64,000 nucleotides of DNA, taken from assembly GCA_000310025.1 (NCBI GenBank), contig FN649758.1:4279017-4343016 (forward strand). Reading direction: 5' to 3'. The stretch is from Ectocarpus siliculosus (Eukaryota; Sar; Phaeophyceae; Ectocarpales; Ectocarpaceae). Each line of letters opens with the position of its first letter. Positions within the stretch are counted from its first letter, which is position 1. This document shows positions 1 through 10,954 of the stretch, piece by piece. The notes beneath the pieces are model-generated. The model was given only the letters and a program-made list of their open reading frames with translations, did no database searches and was not told the origin of the DNA. The position numbers and the translations under genes are program-made.

Positions 1-711
1 AACTCTTCCCTCAGCGCGTGTGGAACCGTCTAGATGCGCCCTCTCCAACTACCAAAGAATACCAAAGAAGGCGAGAAATGCGGAGTGAACGCAAAAATTG
101 TAGCACAAATATTCCGCCTTGGGCACACCACGAAAGATGTACGTACCTTCGTTGTTTTCCGCTTCACCCCTTGGACTTCATGAGACCGAAACACCACACG
201 AACGCGATTATATATTTTGCTGTCAATCATCGACCAAGACTGCTGCGCACAAAATCGGCCGTCCACGAAAACCAACGTGGACGTGTATGCAACCAAAACG
301 AGATATCTGATGCATGAATGAAACGCACGGCACGACGCGGACGTCGTTCTTGAAAACCAGCCGGTCGATGCTCTGTCGGCCATTTTTTACAACAACATGG
401 ACTGCGCCCAACTCCCAAACAATGATGGCAAAACTTTCCCGACTGGCACACTCACATGCTGGCGGGGCCTTGAGACGGCGTCATCCCAGCCGTAGCTTCC
501 AGGCCTGCAACCCCGCACTCCCATCACCGAAGGACTAAGCAGCAGCAGTATTCTACCAATCCAAGCCTCCCTCGGCCACTTTCAAACAAGACAAAAAAGG
601 CGCACGGCAAGATCACCGCGCAGCAGAAGGAACGTTGCAGCGAACGGCCTGCACCGCACTTCGGCCGTGCACCCGTGCTATGATAGCGTCCGTGCCTACA
701 TCAGCAGCAGC
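1..711. other. Downstream flank of the oxidase gene; no gene recognised
   Basis: The open frames here overlap on both strands and show no recognisable motifs or splice-linked structure. The stretch probably holds the 3' UTR of the oxidase gene that ends at 712, plus intergenic DNA. Confidence 0.4.
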
Positions 712-1571
712 CTACACCCACTCCCTCGGCGTCTTGAACACCTCCATAATCTCAGCCTCCCTGCTTCCTTCCTCCGGCTGATGGTCGTACTCCCACCTCG
801 CCGTCTCAGGCAGAGACATGAGGATGGACTCGATGCGGCCACCCGTCTTGGAGGCCGAATACGGTTCCCCTGTCGTACACCAAGTTGAACTCGACATACC
901 TTGTTGATTGTTGGAAGCGTGTGAGTTTGTTTTGTTTGTTGTTGGGGTTTGGTGGTTGTCCCGAAGCGGTGGTCGTGGTCGAGATGTCGTGGCGCCAGAA
1001 ACCATTGCGAAGAAATTCGTCATCCGTTACACCCGAACGCAATTCGGTCCAGCCATTGGAAGAAAATGCCGTTGATTCCCCGTCCGATAAGTGGTACGCA
1101 CCACGCCGAAAATGAACCGGGGGGAGAGACGAGGGCCGGGAGGGGGGGGGGGGGGAGAGAGAGACAAAATGGGCATTGCTGACGCTAGAAAGTTGTATGC
1201 TACACCGGTACAGGGTGTGGGGCAAGCGAAATAACCGCCTCCGCGAGGATAGAATGAGTAATACCAGTATGACAAGTAGAGAGGGGGGGTTCGTAACCCT
1301 TGCCCAAACCAAGCTATGATACGTATCCTCGCCAAGGCAATACGACTAAAGGGAGAGGAAGAAAACGGGCACAGCAGGAGTCGAACGGAGGCATGCATCT
1401 GCACATCAAGAGTGCCTACAAATTGCTCCAAAAAAGGAACATGACATAATTTTGGTTAGGGGCCCCTGCGACATGTTCGCGACCCGTCGTGGAAATGCAT
1501 CTCATCTGTCAATCCGAGAGGTGCGAAAAGCAAGTTTCGCGGAAATGCGCCTACATGTAGTTTGCACAGAC

Positions 1572-1602
<31 letters not shown>

Positions 1603-4600
1603 ACCAACAACTACGCCGCCGACGCGAGGGGAGCTCCCGCATTGCACATGTCGGGTCCACCCACCTTCCCCTCCGCATAAGCTGCCACTGCTTCTGCTGC
1701 TCCGTAAAATCGTCGTCCTTGTGCTTGTCGACGATGGGGGGGTACGCGTCTAGCACTGCCTTCAGGCAGTCCTCAGAGAAAGCCATGTGGGTATCCGGCT
1801 CTTTAAGCAAAGGCGAAAGCAGGAGAGGCAAACAGAACAAGGCGGTACCCACACGGCATGAGCTTCTTGATGCGGGGCGATTTTGAGCTGTTTTCGGATG
1901 CCTCGGCAACTGCGGGAATTGTTTTTCATGAGACTGACTCATCTCTTTGTCTGCATGCTTGTTGAAGCATTCTGCCATAGGGGCCATGGGTAAGGTGTTA
2001 ACATGTTTCTGACGGTAAGTGATACATGACATGACTGACAAGAATTTTGGAAATGTAATCGTCGTTTTCGGACTTACCGAGTTCTCTGCGCAGTTGATGA
2101 TGACATTGATTGATATTGTCGCTTTCGGATTCATCGAGTTCTCTGGGTACTAGAATGTATGTTGACATTGAATGGTATTGTCGCTTTCGGGCCCGTCGAG
2201 TTTTCTGCGCAGTACCTCCGCAAGGTCTATCCTGCAGACAAGGACCGCGAAATTCCATTGTTGGATTTATTCTTGACAAGGTTCCGTCTCCGCCTACTTG
2301 GCGATGCAAGCATTATTGAAATCAGTGTGTCAGTAAAACAAATACTCATACAATCACATCGTTCGTTAATTCATGGTCGCAGACAGGAGGTTCCAGTTGC
2401 ATGACCATGACCTTCACTCGGCAATCGTGGGAGAAGATAAACACGCACAACTATTGAACGCCTGTGCCTGCTGTGCCATCGGCCATGTGCTAAAAGGGCC
2501 TGAAAGGGCCTGAAAGGGCCTGAAGGGTCATATAAAGGACCCAAACAAGATTTGAAGGGGTCTGGAAGCGTCTGAAGAATCATAAAGGACCCGACAAACG
2601 GTTGAGAGGGTCTGCAAGGGTGCAAAAAGGGTCTGAAATGAACGAACCGTGAAGCACAACGCGAGTGCCGCTGTCGCAATATCCTATGAGCATGTCCAGC
2701 GACGGTAGTCCTCAGTGTAGTGCGCTCCGTATCTTGGAGGTCTAGGGGTGGTTTTGAATCATGATTGCTTTGACGACACATTGGGCTCTCGCTTGTAACC
2801 CTTGCTCTCTCTCTCTATATATATATATATATAACTCTATACTACTGTATTACATCGAAGTACTGTATCTGTTTCTTCTCTCCCTCTCTAAGTCCCTCTG
2901 GCTGACCTTTGTCGTTCTGGTCGTCGAAGAAGATCCCGCCAAGTCCACGAGTCTCACCCCGGTGCTTGATTACGAAATACTCATCCGCCCACTGACAAAA
3001 AAAAAACGCCATCAGAACGGACGTACGCCGTAGGCATACGGGCAAAAAAAAAAGGGGGGGGGGGGGGGTTCTTGCAGATTTCGTACAACGGCAGGTAAGA
3101 GCTTTCTTCGAAACCCAAACCCCAGCAGTGGCGAGCGGGGAAGAGCAAGCGAGTAGTTCTGTCAATTTTATCGCCGGTCTGCCTCAGGGCTGACCACGTG
3201 GGACAAGGAGGGTACAGCAGTAGTCCACTGACTCAAAGGTAGTGGAAACGGCGGTGCTGCGCGTCGGCTGCGACCGTTGACCGCGGGTGCTCAAAGTGCA
3301 CGATTGAGTTAATTATTCCGTTGAAGCGCCAAACTATCGGCTTCATCCAGCATACAGAGCAACTCGGAGCCACCGCCGGGGGTGAACTGCTCAAAGAAAT
3401 CTTCGCACGGTACGAACAGCACGCCATGCTTCAAGATGCTTCACGAGCTCGCTCCCAACAAACAACGGCGAAACAAATCTGGTGCAGGGCAAAGTTCAGA
3501 TGGGGAACGTTCACGTCAGTACACCGCAAGGGCACAGCAGGCGACGTCTCTGGCTGTCTTGAAAATCGAAAGATCGAAGGCAACGCTGCTTGTTCTTGTT
3601 TGCGTCTGGTGATTTGTGCCATATTCTCGGACATGACAAGACACGGGAAGCATCAATACTGTCTGTCCCCTAACCCATGCGTGTGGTTCGGACTAGGTTC
3701 GAAACAGCACGCTTCCATTTTCCGGACACAACCTCGTTCGGCAGCCAGCACACGCTCAAAACGACGAATTGCACAACCGGCCAAGGCTTACAGCGGTAGT
3801 AGGACGTCTTGTTAGACGGAGAACCAGACCTATACGGCCCTCCGCAGGCCGGCGTCCCCAAGGACACCAAAATGGGCAATCACACCTCTCCCTGCTGCTC
3901 TTGCGGGAAGATACCGTAGCCTGGTGAACGCCACTGACACAACTGACCTTCTTGAACTTGGCGTAGTAGTCCGGGTCGTGCTTGTCGCACACCTTCTTGT
4001 AGGTGCCGTGGAAGTGTGCCATGTCGTCCTGGACAGCGCGCGATCAGGCCCCGCGCAAGAGACACGAAAATTATTTCCCTTAAAGCCTCAGTTGTCGGTC
4101 GCACGGCCCACGCTAGAGATTCTGTTCTACCGCTCTACTGTACCGCCATGACCGACCTGCTCTACAACGCCAAAAGTACACCGCCAAAGGCAAATGGTGT
4201 TTCCGGCATGCTGCAAGGACAACACGAGACAAACCTTTCGAGGTTACTAATTCTGGGATATTGCGGGGGGGAGATCCCAAACGAAATAAACCCACAAGCA
4301 ACGCTGCAGAACGTGAATCTTGCCAGCTGTGGGGTGTGCGGGTCGTCCAGTAAATTCTGAACGCCAGTCTTTGCCATGTGGAATTTAAGTATAAGATCAT
4401 CCTGGAAGCCGCTGCATACAACAGTGCTCGTCTGGATTGTGCTACTGACTTTCGTGGGATATCGAAACGTGAACAATGGAATCTAGCGCAAGTCGTACTC
4501 TTTTGATTTGGAGCAAGGTCTCATGCCCCGACTATCCAGGCCAACTACCATCCCCCCGAGAGCTGGCCACTCCCCTACACACCGTCAGGTTCAGCCTCAG

Positions 4601-7530
4601 GCTGTGCACAAACACCGGTGCTCTTACATGTATCAATACATGTATCATTACATGTATCAATACATGTATCACTACATGTGTCAATGCGCCAACTGTAGGG
4701 ACATGTGTGCATTGTTTGTTCCACATACTCTGTAGAACACGTTATAAAGGTGGTTTCAGGGAAACAAAATTGCACATGATGTTTTTCGGAATCTCGACAA
4801 TATTGATTTACAGCACGTTCTACGAAATCCGCTTTTGTAACACGTGATGTCTAGTCTACGGCATACCACATGTTTTTTGTACCACGTGAAGCCTAGTCTA
4901 CAGTATGCATTTTCTGTAACTCGTGATGCCCAGTCTACAGTATTGGAGCATATCGGTACTGGTTCTCCCCACACTCACTTCATTGAGGTAGGCCGGGGTG
5001 ATGTCGGTCCCTCCCCCGAACCACCAAACGCCTCCGTCGGTCTCGAAGTACCGGTAGTTGAAGTGCATCGTCGGGCACATGGGGTTCTGCAGCAGAAAAA
5101 ATGAAACGCCAACAGCCACGGTGTAGCTTGTTACGTTGGCTCGCACGCGGAGTTGAACGCCTGCCTTAACGCTCTCAAATATGGGTTGGTTACGGATGAC
5201 GATTCCACACTCAACGGCAGCGGTTCTGTCGCTTGAGTTCTCAATGGGCGGGAGGGGAGATAAACCAAAAGGTGCACCTCGACCAACCAATTACACCGGA
5301 CGACCTACCTGACGGCGCAATGTTGAATGTGTTTCCTCCATCCTCTCCGTTGCGGAGGAATAAAAAACGGCTTGACGAGGGGGGGGGGGGGTACCAACAT
5401 CGTCTGGCGTCCTGAGTACTTTCAAGTAAACATATCACTTGTTACGCGGCGCCAAGCGCAACACGTGCGTGCTAGCGAGGCTGTCATGAAACCGACTGCT
5501 GTTAAGCGACTTGGCACAAGACCGAAAACCCCGATCGGGGTCACCCGCTACACGCGAGTGTTCGCGACACGTCCGACCTACATCATTCAAGACCAGAATG
5601 TTCAACCACCATCAAAGCACCAAGCAAGCGGGAAAAAAAAACAACACTCCCCAAACACCACAAATCGGCATGTCTAGAGATACGGTTAGGCTTGAATTCT
5701 AGCCAAGACACATGCACGGAGGTTTTGCACACCTTTGGGTGCATTACGGAAGACAGCCCGCATGCGAAGAAGGGCACTCTCTCCCCCTCCGCCATTCCCT
5801 TCGCGCGATCCACGCCGCGCTCAGTCGCCGCCCTCAGTGCCTGTTAAGCCGCATCCGTTACATATGCGATTTCGGGGGTCAATATTAGAAAATTCTTCCA
5901 GCATGCAAGTGGGGGGGTCTCCAAGCCCCGTGGAAGCAAGAAAAGCACCAGGCGCCTGTTGCCCAAACCGCCAGGAAAGCTTGCACTTTTGCACCTCTTC
6001 CAGAAGGATCAGCAGCAGCACTGCTGTGAACGCAGTAACAGCACCCGGCGAGTCTACACACAGCAGGAGATTAAGCACGGACCAGCTACTTTACATTAGA
6101 TATCGCACCAAGGCCTCTTCTCTCGAGATTCCACGCCAACATTCAAGCAGTCCTCATCTCAAGCACTGCGGTACCTCTTGTGGCATGGTCCCGTAGACGA
6201 CGGAGAGGTTAACCCCGGCCTTCTCGAACACCTTCCCCCCAGCCAAGACCCGGCTGATGCCTCCTCCGCCGTTCGGTCTCACCCAAGCGTCCTCCTGGAA
6301 CTGAACAACACACAACAAACGACAAGAAGAGGAGAGATGACGACGACAAGTCATGGTTTTAGCAAGCGGCAGAGGAGAGACGCCGAGAATGTACGTTTTC
6401 AGAAACCCAAGGAAAACAGCCATACAGTAGATACACAGCGGAATCGGGGATAAGATGGGATGGATATGCAGGAGCTGGCATCACCGACGCTTCCCTGTGA
6501 CACACCCATCTATCCCATGTCGCGGGCTCGGAGCGATTTCGCCAACCGACACACGCTGAGGTGCCGAATTCTGCGTGCGTAGGCGACGAGGCTCAAGACC
6601 GACACCGTTCGATTCCTATGCATACCAACGCGGTTGCCTCATCTTCATTCGCAGAGAGCGACAGCGTGAGGATCGTGACCATGCCTATCAACACATCGAC
6701 ATCAACACAGAGTCGCAACATCGAACGACCCCACCGTACATCACTCAAACCGACAAGCTGCCGGATCCCGTGGGAAAGCAACTCTCGGCAAAAGGGCAAG
6801 CCGATCTTGGAAAGGGGACAACAAACAGTTTTCACGGTGCGATTTCCTTGGTGCACAAACATGCGTAGACCAGCACCAGCGGCGAGGTGAAGCAAAGCAG
6901 GTATAGCCCCGTAGTGGTCCAACAGACCGTGCCTACATGTAGATTCACCAACACAAGGCCCGACGTTTGTGGGTCGGTACATGAAACATCGGCAAACAGG
7001 CGTTACACGACAAGTACATAGGGGCAACCTTCTTAGCAAGTATTCAAAACAAACACAGAGAGACTACACTTGAATGCTACCCGGTCGACATGTAGCCAGA
7101 GCAGTCAGACCTTTCGCATGGGTTTCTGCTTACCTTCCCTTCCCCGTCGAGCTCTTCAATCTTTTTGCAGATGTCGTTCTGAGCCCTGCGGCACAAAGCC
7201 TCGAACTTGGACCTCATCGAGTCGTTGCCCTCCAGCTCTCGCACCAGTGACTGCGGCACCTCTTCCACCGCCTGGGAAAGGGGAAAACAAACAACAACAA
7301 CAGCAACTGTCGTGACGGTGCAATCGTCTAAAAGAAGCCATCAACAGCAACAGCGGTAAGCAATCGGCGACACCATGGAGAGAAAACACCTCTGCTTTCG
7401 ATTGTACCAATCAGACAAAAGAGAAGAGAGTTGTCACCTTCACCTTCACGCGCGGTTAGACTGACTCAATAGACTCAACAGAGGGGCCATCCTTTGCCTG
7501 AACTAGTTGTTCTGTCCGTCTCTCTCTCTA

Positions 7531-7578
<48 letters not shown>

Positions 7579-10360
7579 CTCAGGCACAGACAGCCCGGCT
7601 CTCTCCTCTCTCAGGCACAGACAGCCCTTGGCGCGATCTTTACCAGCACCCTCCCCAACCCCGCACCACACGACCACACCATGCACGACTGTCGTGCACA
7701 CCGACCAACAGCAGGCGCATCGCAACAGCTGCTACTATACACAAGTGCGACCCTACCACAACGCACAGCTACAATACGAGCGCGGTTTTTCTTTCATATG
7801 CCCGGCCTACACCCTGCCAGCAGGGAGAACGACGTCCGAATCAAACTTGTTGTACTGCTGTCAGTGTTGGATATTGGGTATCGAATATCGACACAAAACT
7901 GATATATATCGTCGATACGCAGTATCGGTATTGCCGGTTTCCACGCCGATATTTGTCGATACGAATCGGTATCGGTATCGATATCGGTATTCCATATTCG
8001 ATATTTTGGCCCCCGTTTTACCGGGGGAGGGGTCAGTTTCCCAGCTGTCTACCCCCCTTTTTTCGCTCCGGCGCCTACGCGCCTACTCCTCCTCCTGTCG
8101 CCCCCCACTGCCATCACAACCACACACCACACACACACCAGCCCCTGCCAGCCACACACCACACCAACAGCGCCTGTGTCTCAGCTCCTGAGAACCACAT
8201 CGGTGTGCAACATGAGCCTTCAAGAATTCGGCTTTGTCGCCGGCGATAGCGCTGCCTCTGCCGAATGAGTAGTAGCAGTCATCCCCGTTAGAGTCAGCTT
8301 TCCTCCTTACTACGTAGGTTTGGCGTTTCCCGCAGTTTCAGCAGTAGAGCTAATACATTAGTGCGAACAGAGGCCGTACCTCCTGCGGACAATTTATGCT
8401 GTGTGAACTTGGTTTTGGGACTACTTGTAATACGTATTGGCAAGGTGTGCTTGATTTCATGTCCGACCACTTGGGCGTGTGATGAATAGAGGTGATGATT
8501 TGATGTCTGTCGTGTTCAAGTTTGGCAAGCGTTTGATTTCCGCACATAATGTTTTCGCCATGTTTTTTCTGTTGTTTCCTTTTGGCTGTTGGGTGTCTAG
8601 AGTTGATACTTGCTCAAGGTGCATTGCTGATTGTTGGGCACCCACAACTGGTGGGTGGAATTTTGCATGCATAACTTTGAAGGTAGTAAGATAATATCAA
8701 ACCAAGTGTTCGAGTTTTTTCCGCGTTTTTTTGTCATGAAATCCTTCCTGCTCGCAGCCGAGCTTGCACTGATTCGATCGCAACCGTACGGCGGTGTTAT
8801 AGTGTGTACGTGTATACACGTGTATACACTATACACACATGCACACTGACTGTAAAATGTAAAATATATCTGGTGGACACAGCTATACACAACCAACCTG
8901 CCTCTTGCACGATGCAGTTTTGTATGCGCAACATCACATCACAACGTGTGCCCGCTGTTGTTGTGCTCGTGGTGTTCAACTGCACACACCTGGCACCTGG
9001 CAAACACCACTACTTCCATGCCGCCGGACCATGCGCGCACGTCTTGCGCACTGCTGTATATTTCAGATAAGGGTTTGGGTGTGCCAGGGTACGTGTAGTT
9101 GCGTAACGCTCGCTCTTCTTGTAACCTGAGGGTTTCAAAACAGCCGTATCGATATCGAGTATCGATACTCGATACGTATCGAGCCATTTTCGGGATATCG
9201 AACAAAATATCGGTATTTGTGTTTTTTTCTCGATACGATGGGCGTGTTGTATCGAACCCTTGTGCCAGACCAATATCCAACACTGACTGCTGTACATAGG
9301 TACACTCGCACACACGAGGGATGTGTTTTGTGATTTTGGGTTTGGTGGCGGTCCGCAGACCAGTGAACACAACAGAAAGATTCAACATTGCAAGAAGATG
9401 AAGATGCCGCTTGGCATCGGTTAGCACCACAAAACCAACACCACACATAAGGACGAAGGCAAGACTCCGTTTTTCGAACAGCAGCACACGCCAGGGGGTG
9501 GGCTTGCTCTTTGGTGACGTTGCTTCATTTCTTCGTTGTACTGCTTGTAGCAACCTTGCTGCGACCGTCGTACCCAACCAAGACGGGACCCTTGTCCCAT
9601 ACTCCAGTGCTCCATAGGAGACCAAACAACAGACCTTGTGTTGACGCACAAAAAGGGTGCATGCAGGAATAGGTTGTACCCTACAGCAGTAGTGCCTTTG
9701 AACCAAGCACGGGCCGAGCCTTATCGAACCCAATGCAACACGCGGCAGTTTCAGTCTCAAGCCCACCTTGTGGGTATCCCAGCCTAGGCTGGGCGCCTCG
9801 GTAGTGGAAGACTTGGAAGCCTGCGGAATGGTAACGGTATGATACATGAAGGGAGGCTGGAGATCAACGGAGAGCATCTATACGCCAGGAGGATTTGTTG
9901 CAGGGTTGGTTCGATCTCCCCCTCGCTGTAACGCTACTGCGTTCCTATGTAGCAACGACAGGCGTGTGCAGAGCAAGAGAAGGTAACGGCGTAGCTGTAT
10001 GTAGCGCCTTGCTACAGCTACTACAGGTACTGCTGTCGAAACGTGTACTCGAGGAATAGTCTGCAGCTGCTGTAGACACCCATCTCGATCGAGGAAAATC
10101 CCTCAATCAAGCAACTGCACATCGTACGCAAACCATCAACAGCAATCGACACAAAAGCATTGCTTCTCTACCTCCCTCGCTAGCTCGTTGATCGACATCC
10201 GCGGCGCGGCTCTTTCTCTCCTCCCACTCACCCCTCCTCTAACTGCCACACGAGCATCTTGTCTGCTTGAAGACAGAGCAGCCCCTTGCAACCCGGCAGC
10301 CGGGGCCACGAACGCTCTCGCTAGAGGCAGCAAGCCCAGCGCCATCCATACTCGCGCCAT
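712..10360 (-). CDS. CPOX: Coproporphyrinogen III oxidase (aerobic, HemF/CPOX type), plastid-targeted; apparent 1-nt frameshift in last exon
   Basis: The enzyme oxidatively decarboxylates coproporphyrinogen III to protoporphyrinogen IX for haem and chlorophyll. Exons read on the minus strand: 10360-10172, 7271-7134, 6300-6175, 5840-5733, 5086-4979, 4028-3948, 2991-2907, 1800-1665, 899-712. All junctions are GT..AG and intron phases agree. Summed length is 1,159 nt, i.e. 385 codons plus stop plus one extra base. The N-terminus ([20 protein letters not shown]) resembles a stramenopile bipartite plastid presequence with an ASAFAP-like motif. Family landmarks appear in order: [116 protein letters not shown]. 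An extra base near 850 separates VFGL from KTGGRIES, so the literal reading loses the C-terminus. That could be a sequencing error or a real lesion. Intron 1 (2.9 kb) holds a transposon. Confidence 0.93.
1571..1602 (+). repeat. (CAA)n microsatellite in an oxidase intron
   Basis: About nine CAA units lie in the intron between the last two exons of the oxidase gene. They create spurious polyGln and polyThr frames that are not coding. Confidence 0.85.
2055..2215. repeat. Diverged ~60-bp tandem repeat, about 3 copies, in an oxidase intron
   Basis: A unit containing a TTGTCG(C/T)TTTCGG segment followed by CGAGTT(C/T)TCTG recurs near 2060, 2118 and 2179, linked by ATTGATTGATATT or ATTGAATGGTATT. 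The repeat lies in the 1.1-kb intron 1801-2906. Confidence 0.6.
2487..2530. repeat. 10-bp tandem repeat (GGGCCTGAAA-type)
   Basis: Three consecutive AGGGCCTGAA units are followed by degenerate copies (GGGTCTGAAA and similar) as far as about 2640, inside an intron of the oxidase gene. Confidence 0.6.
4625..4690. repeat. ACATGTATCAAT tandem repeat in an oxidase intron
   Basis: A 14-nt unit centred on TACATGTATCA(A/T/C) is repeated four to five times. The core ACATGT is palindromic, so the repeat reads similarly on both strands. Confidence 0.75.
7519..7573. repeat. (CT)n microsatellite in oxidase intron 1
   Basis: A CT/CTAT run of about 50 bp is followed by two copies of a CTCTCCTCTCTCAGGCACAGACAGCCC-like segment near 7573-7627. 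The long Leu/Ser frames over it are artefacts of the repeat. Confidence 0.85.
7862..9285. mobile_element. hAT-like non-autonomous TIR element inside oxidase intron 1
   Basis: Seen directly: the left end begins CAGTGTTGGATATTGG and the right end finishes with its exact reverse complement (16-bp terminal inverted repeats). Both ends are flanked by the same 8 bases, ACTGCTGT, at 7854-7861 and 9286-9293. The terminal 100-150 bp on each side are packed with TATCGATA-like sub-repeats (7880-8010 and 9140-9250). Length is 1,424 bp. No transposase-like frame is visible, so it should be non-autonomous. The 8-bp duplication and a CAGTG-type terminus are hallmarks of the hAT superfamily; that family assignment is an inference. 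Confidence 0.85.
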
Positions 10361-10954
10361 GTTCCTCGCTCAGGGTCGTGCAGCTCTCGGATGCAGATCG
10401 CCTGTCGGCGAGATCGGATACAGCAGTCGTTGTGTGTGGTGCGGTTAGGACCAATCATTGGCTGTGCATGAAGAAGCTCTCGACATCATCCCTTTGTATG
10501 TGAGGTCGATATAGGTGCTGTTGATACGTCGAAACGCAACCGGCACCATCGTTGAAGCACACCGTTCACCTAGGTAGCTTCCGACGCACCTCTCCTCTTC
10601 TCCGGGAACCGCGTACTTCCTCTCAACGCCACGCGCGTCCCTCGTGCTCTGCCGGATGTACACGTCGCATGATGCACAGCAACCTCTTCGCGGTTTGGGG
10701 GTCCCCGCAGATAGCAAGGAGTTGGTGTAAGAGCTGGTGGGGAGGTGGCGAGGCAGGCAAATTCTCTCGGCATGACGTCATGACACCATTTTAAAACAAA
10801 TCCAATCGCACACAGCCAGCAGTCGCGCACGGGCCTCAGCCCCTGCTTGGGCGTGATCAGACACCTCATTGCGGCTGCCTGAAGCCTGGGGAAGGGGTTA
10901 GTTGTCCCTTGTTTCCGCGAACGGCGAGTTTTGTGCGAAAACGGTGCTGAAGAA
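10361..10954. promoter_or_regulatory. Divergent intergenic region between the oxidase gene and RRN3
   Basis: The two start codons lie 594 bp apart, head to head, so both promoters and 5' UTRs must fit here or overlap. No TATA box or other clear core element was identified. Calling it a bidirectional promoter is an inference from geometry alone. Confidence 0.45.

Noticed and set aside
4625-4690. Possible CRISPR-like array
   Set aside because: Units are contiguous without unique spacers; it is a simple tandem repeat in a eukaryotic intron.
7494-8249. A 251-codon plus-strand frame beginning with a Leu/Ser repeat run
   Set aside because: It is generated by the CT microsatellite and runs into the hAT-like element within an intron of the oxidase gene; there is no coding motif.
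9421-9877. Long minus-strand frame (8939-9877) in oxidase intron 1
   Set aside because: It crosses the hAT-like element boundary and lies within the intron between two phase-matched exons; no motif.
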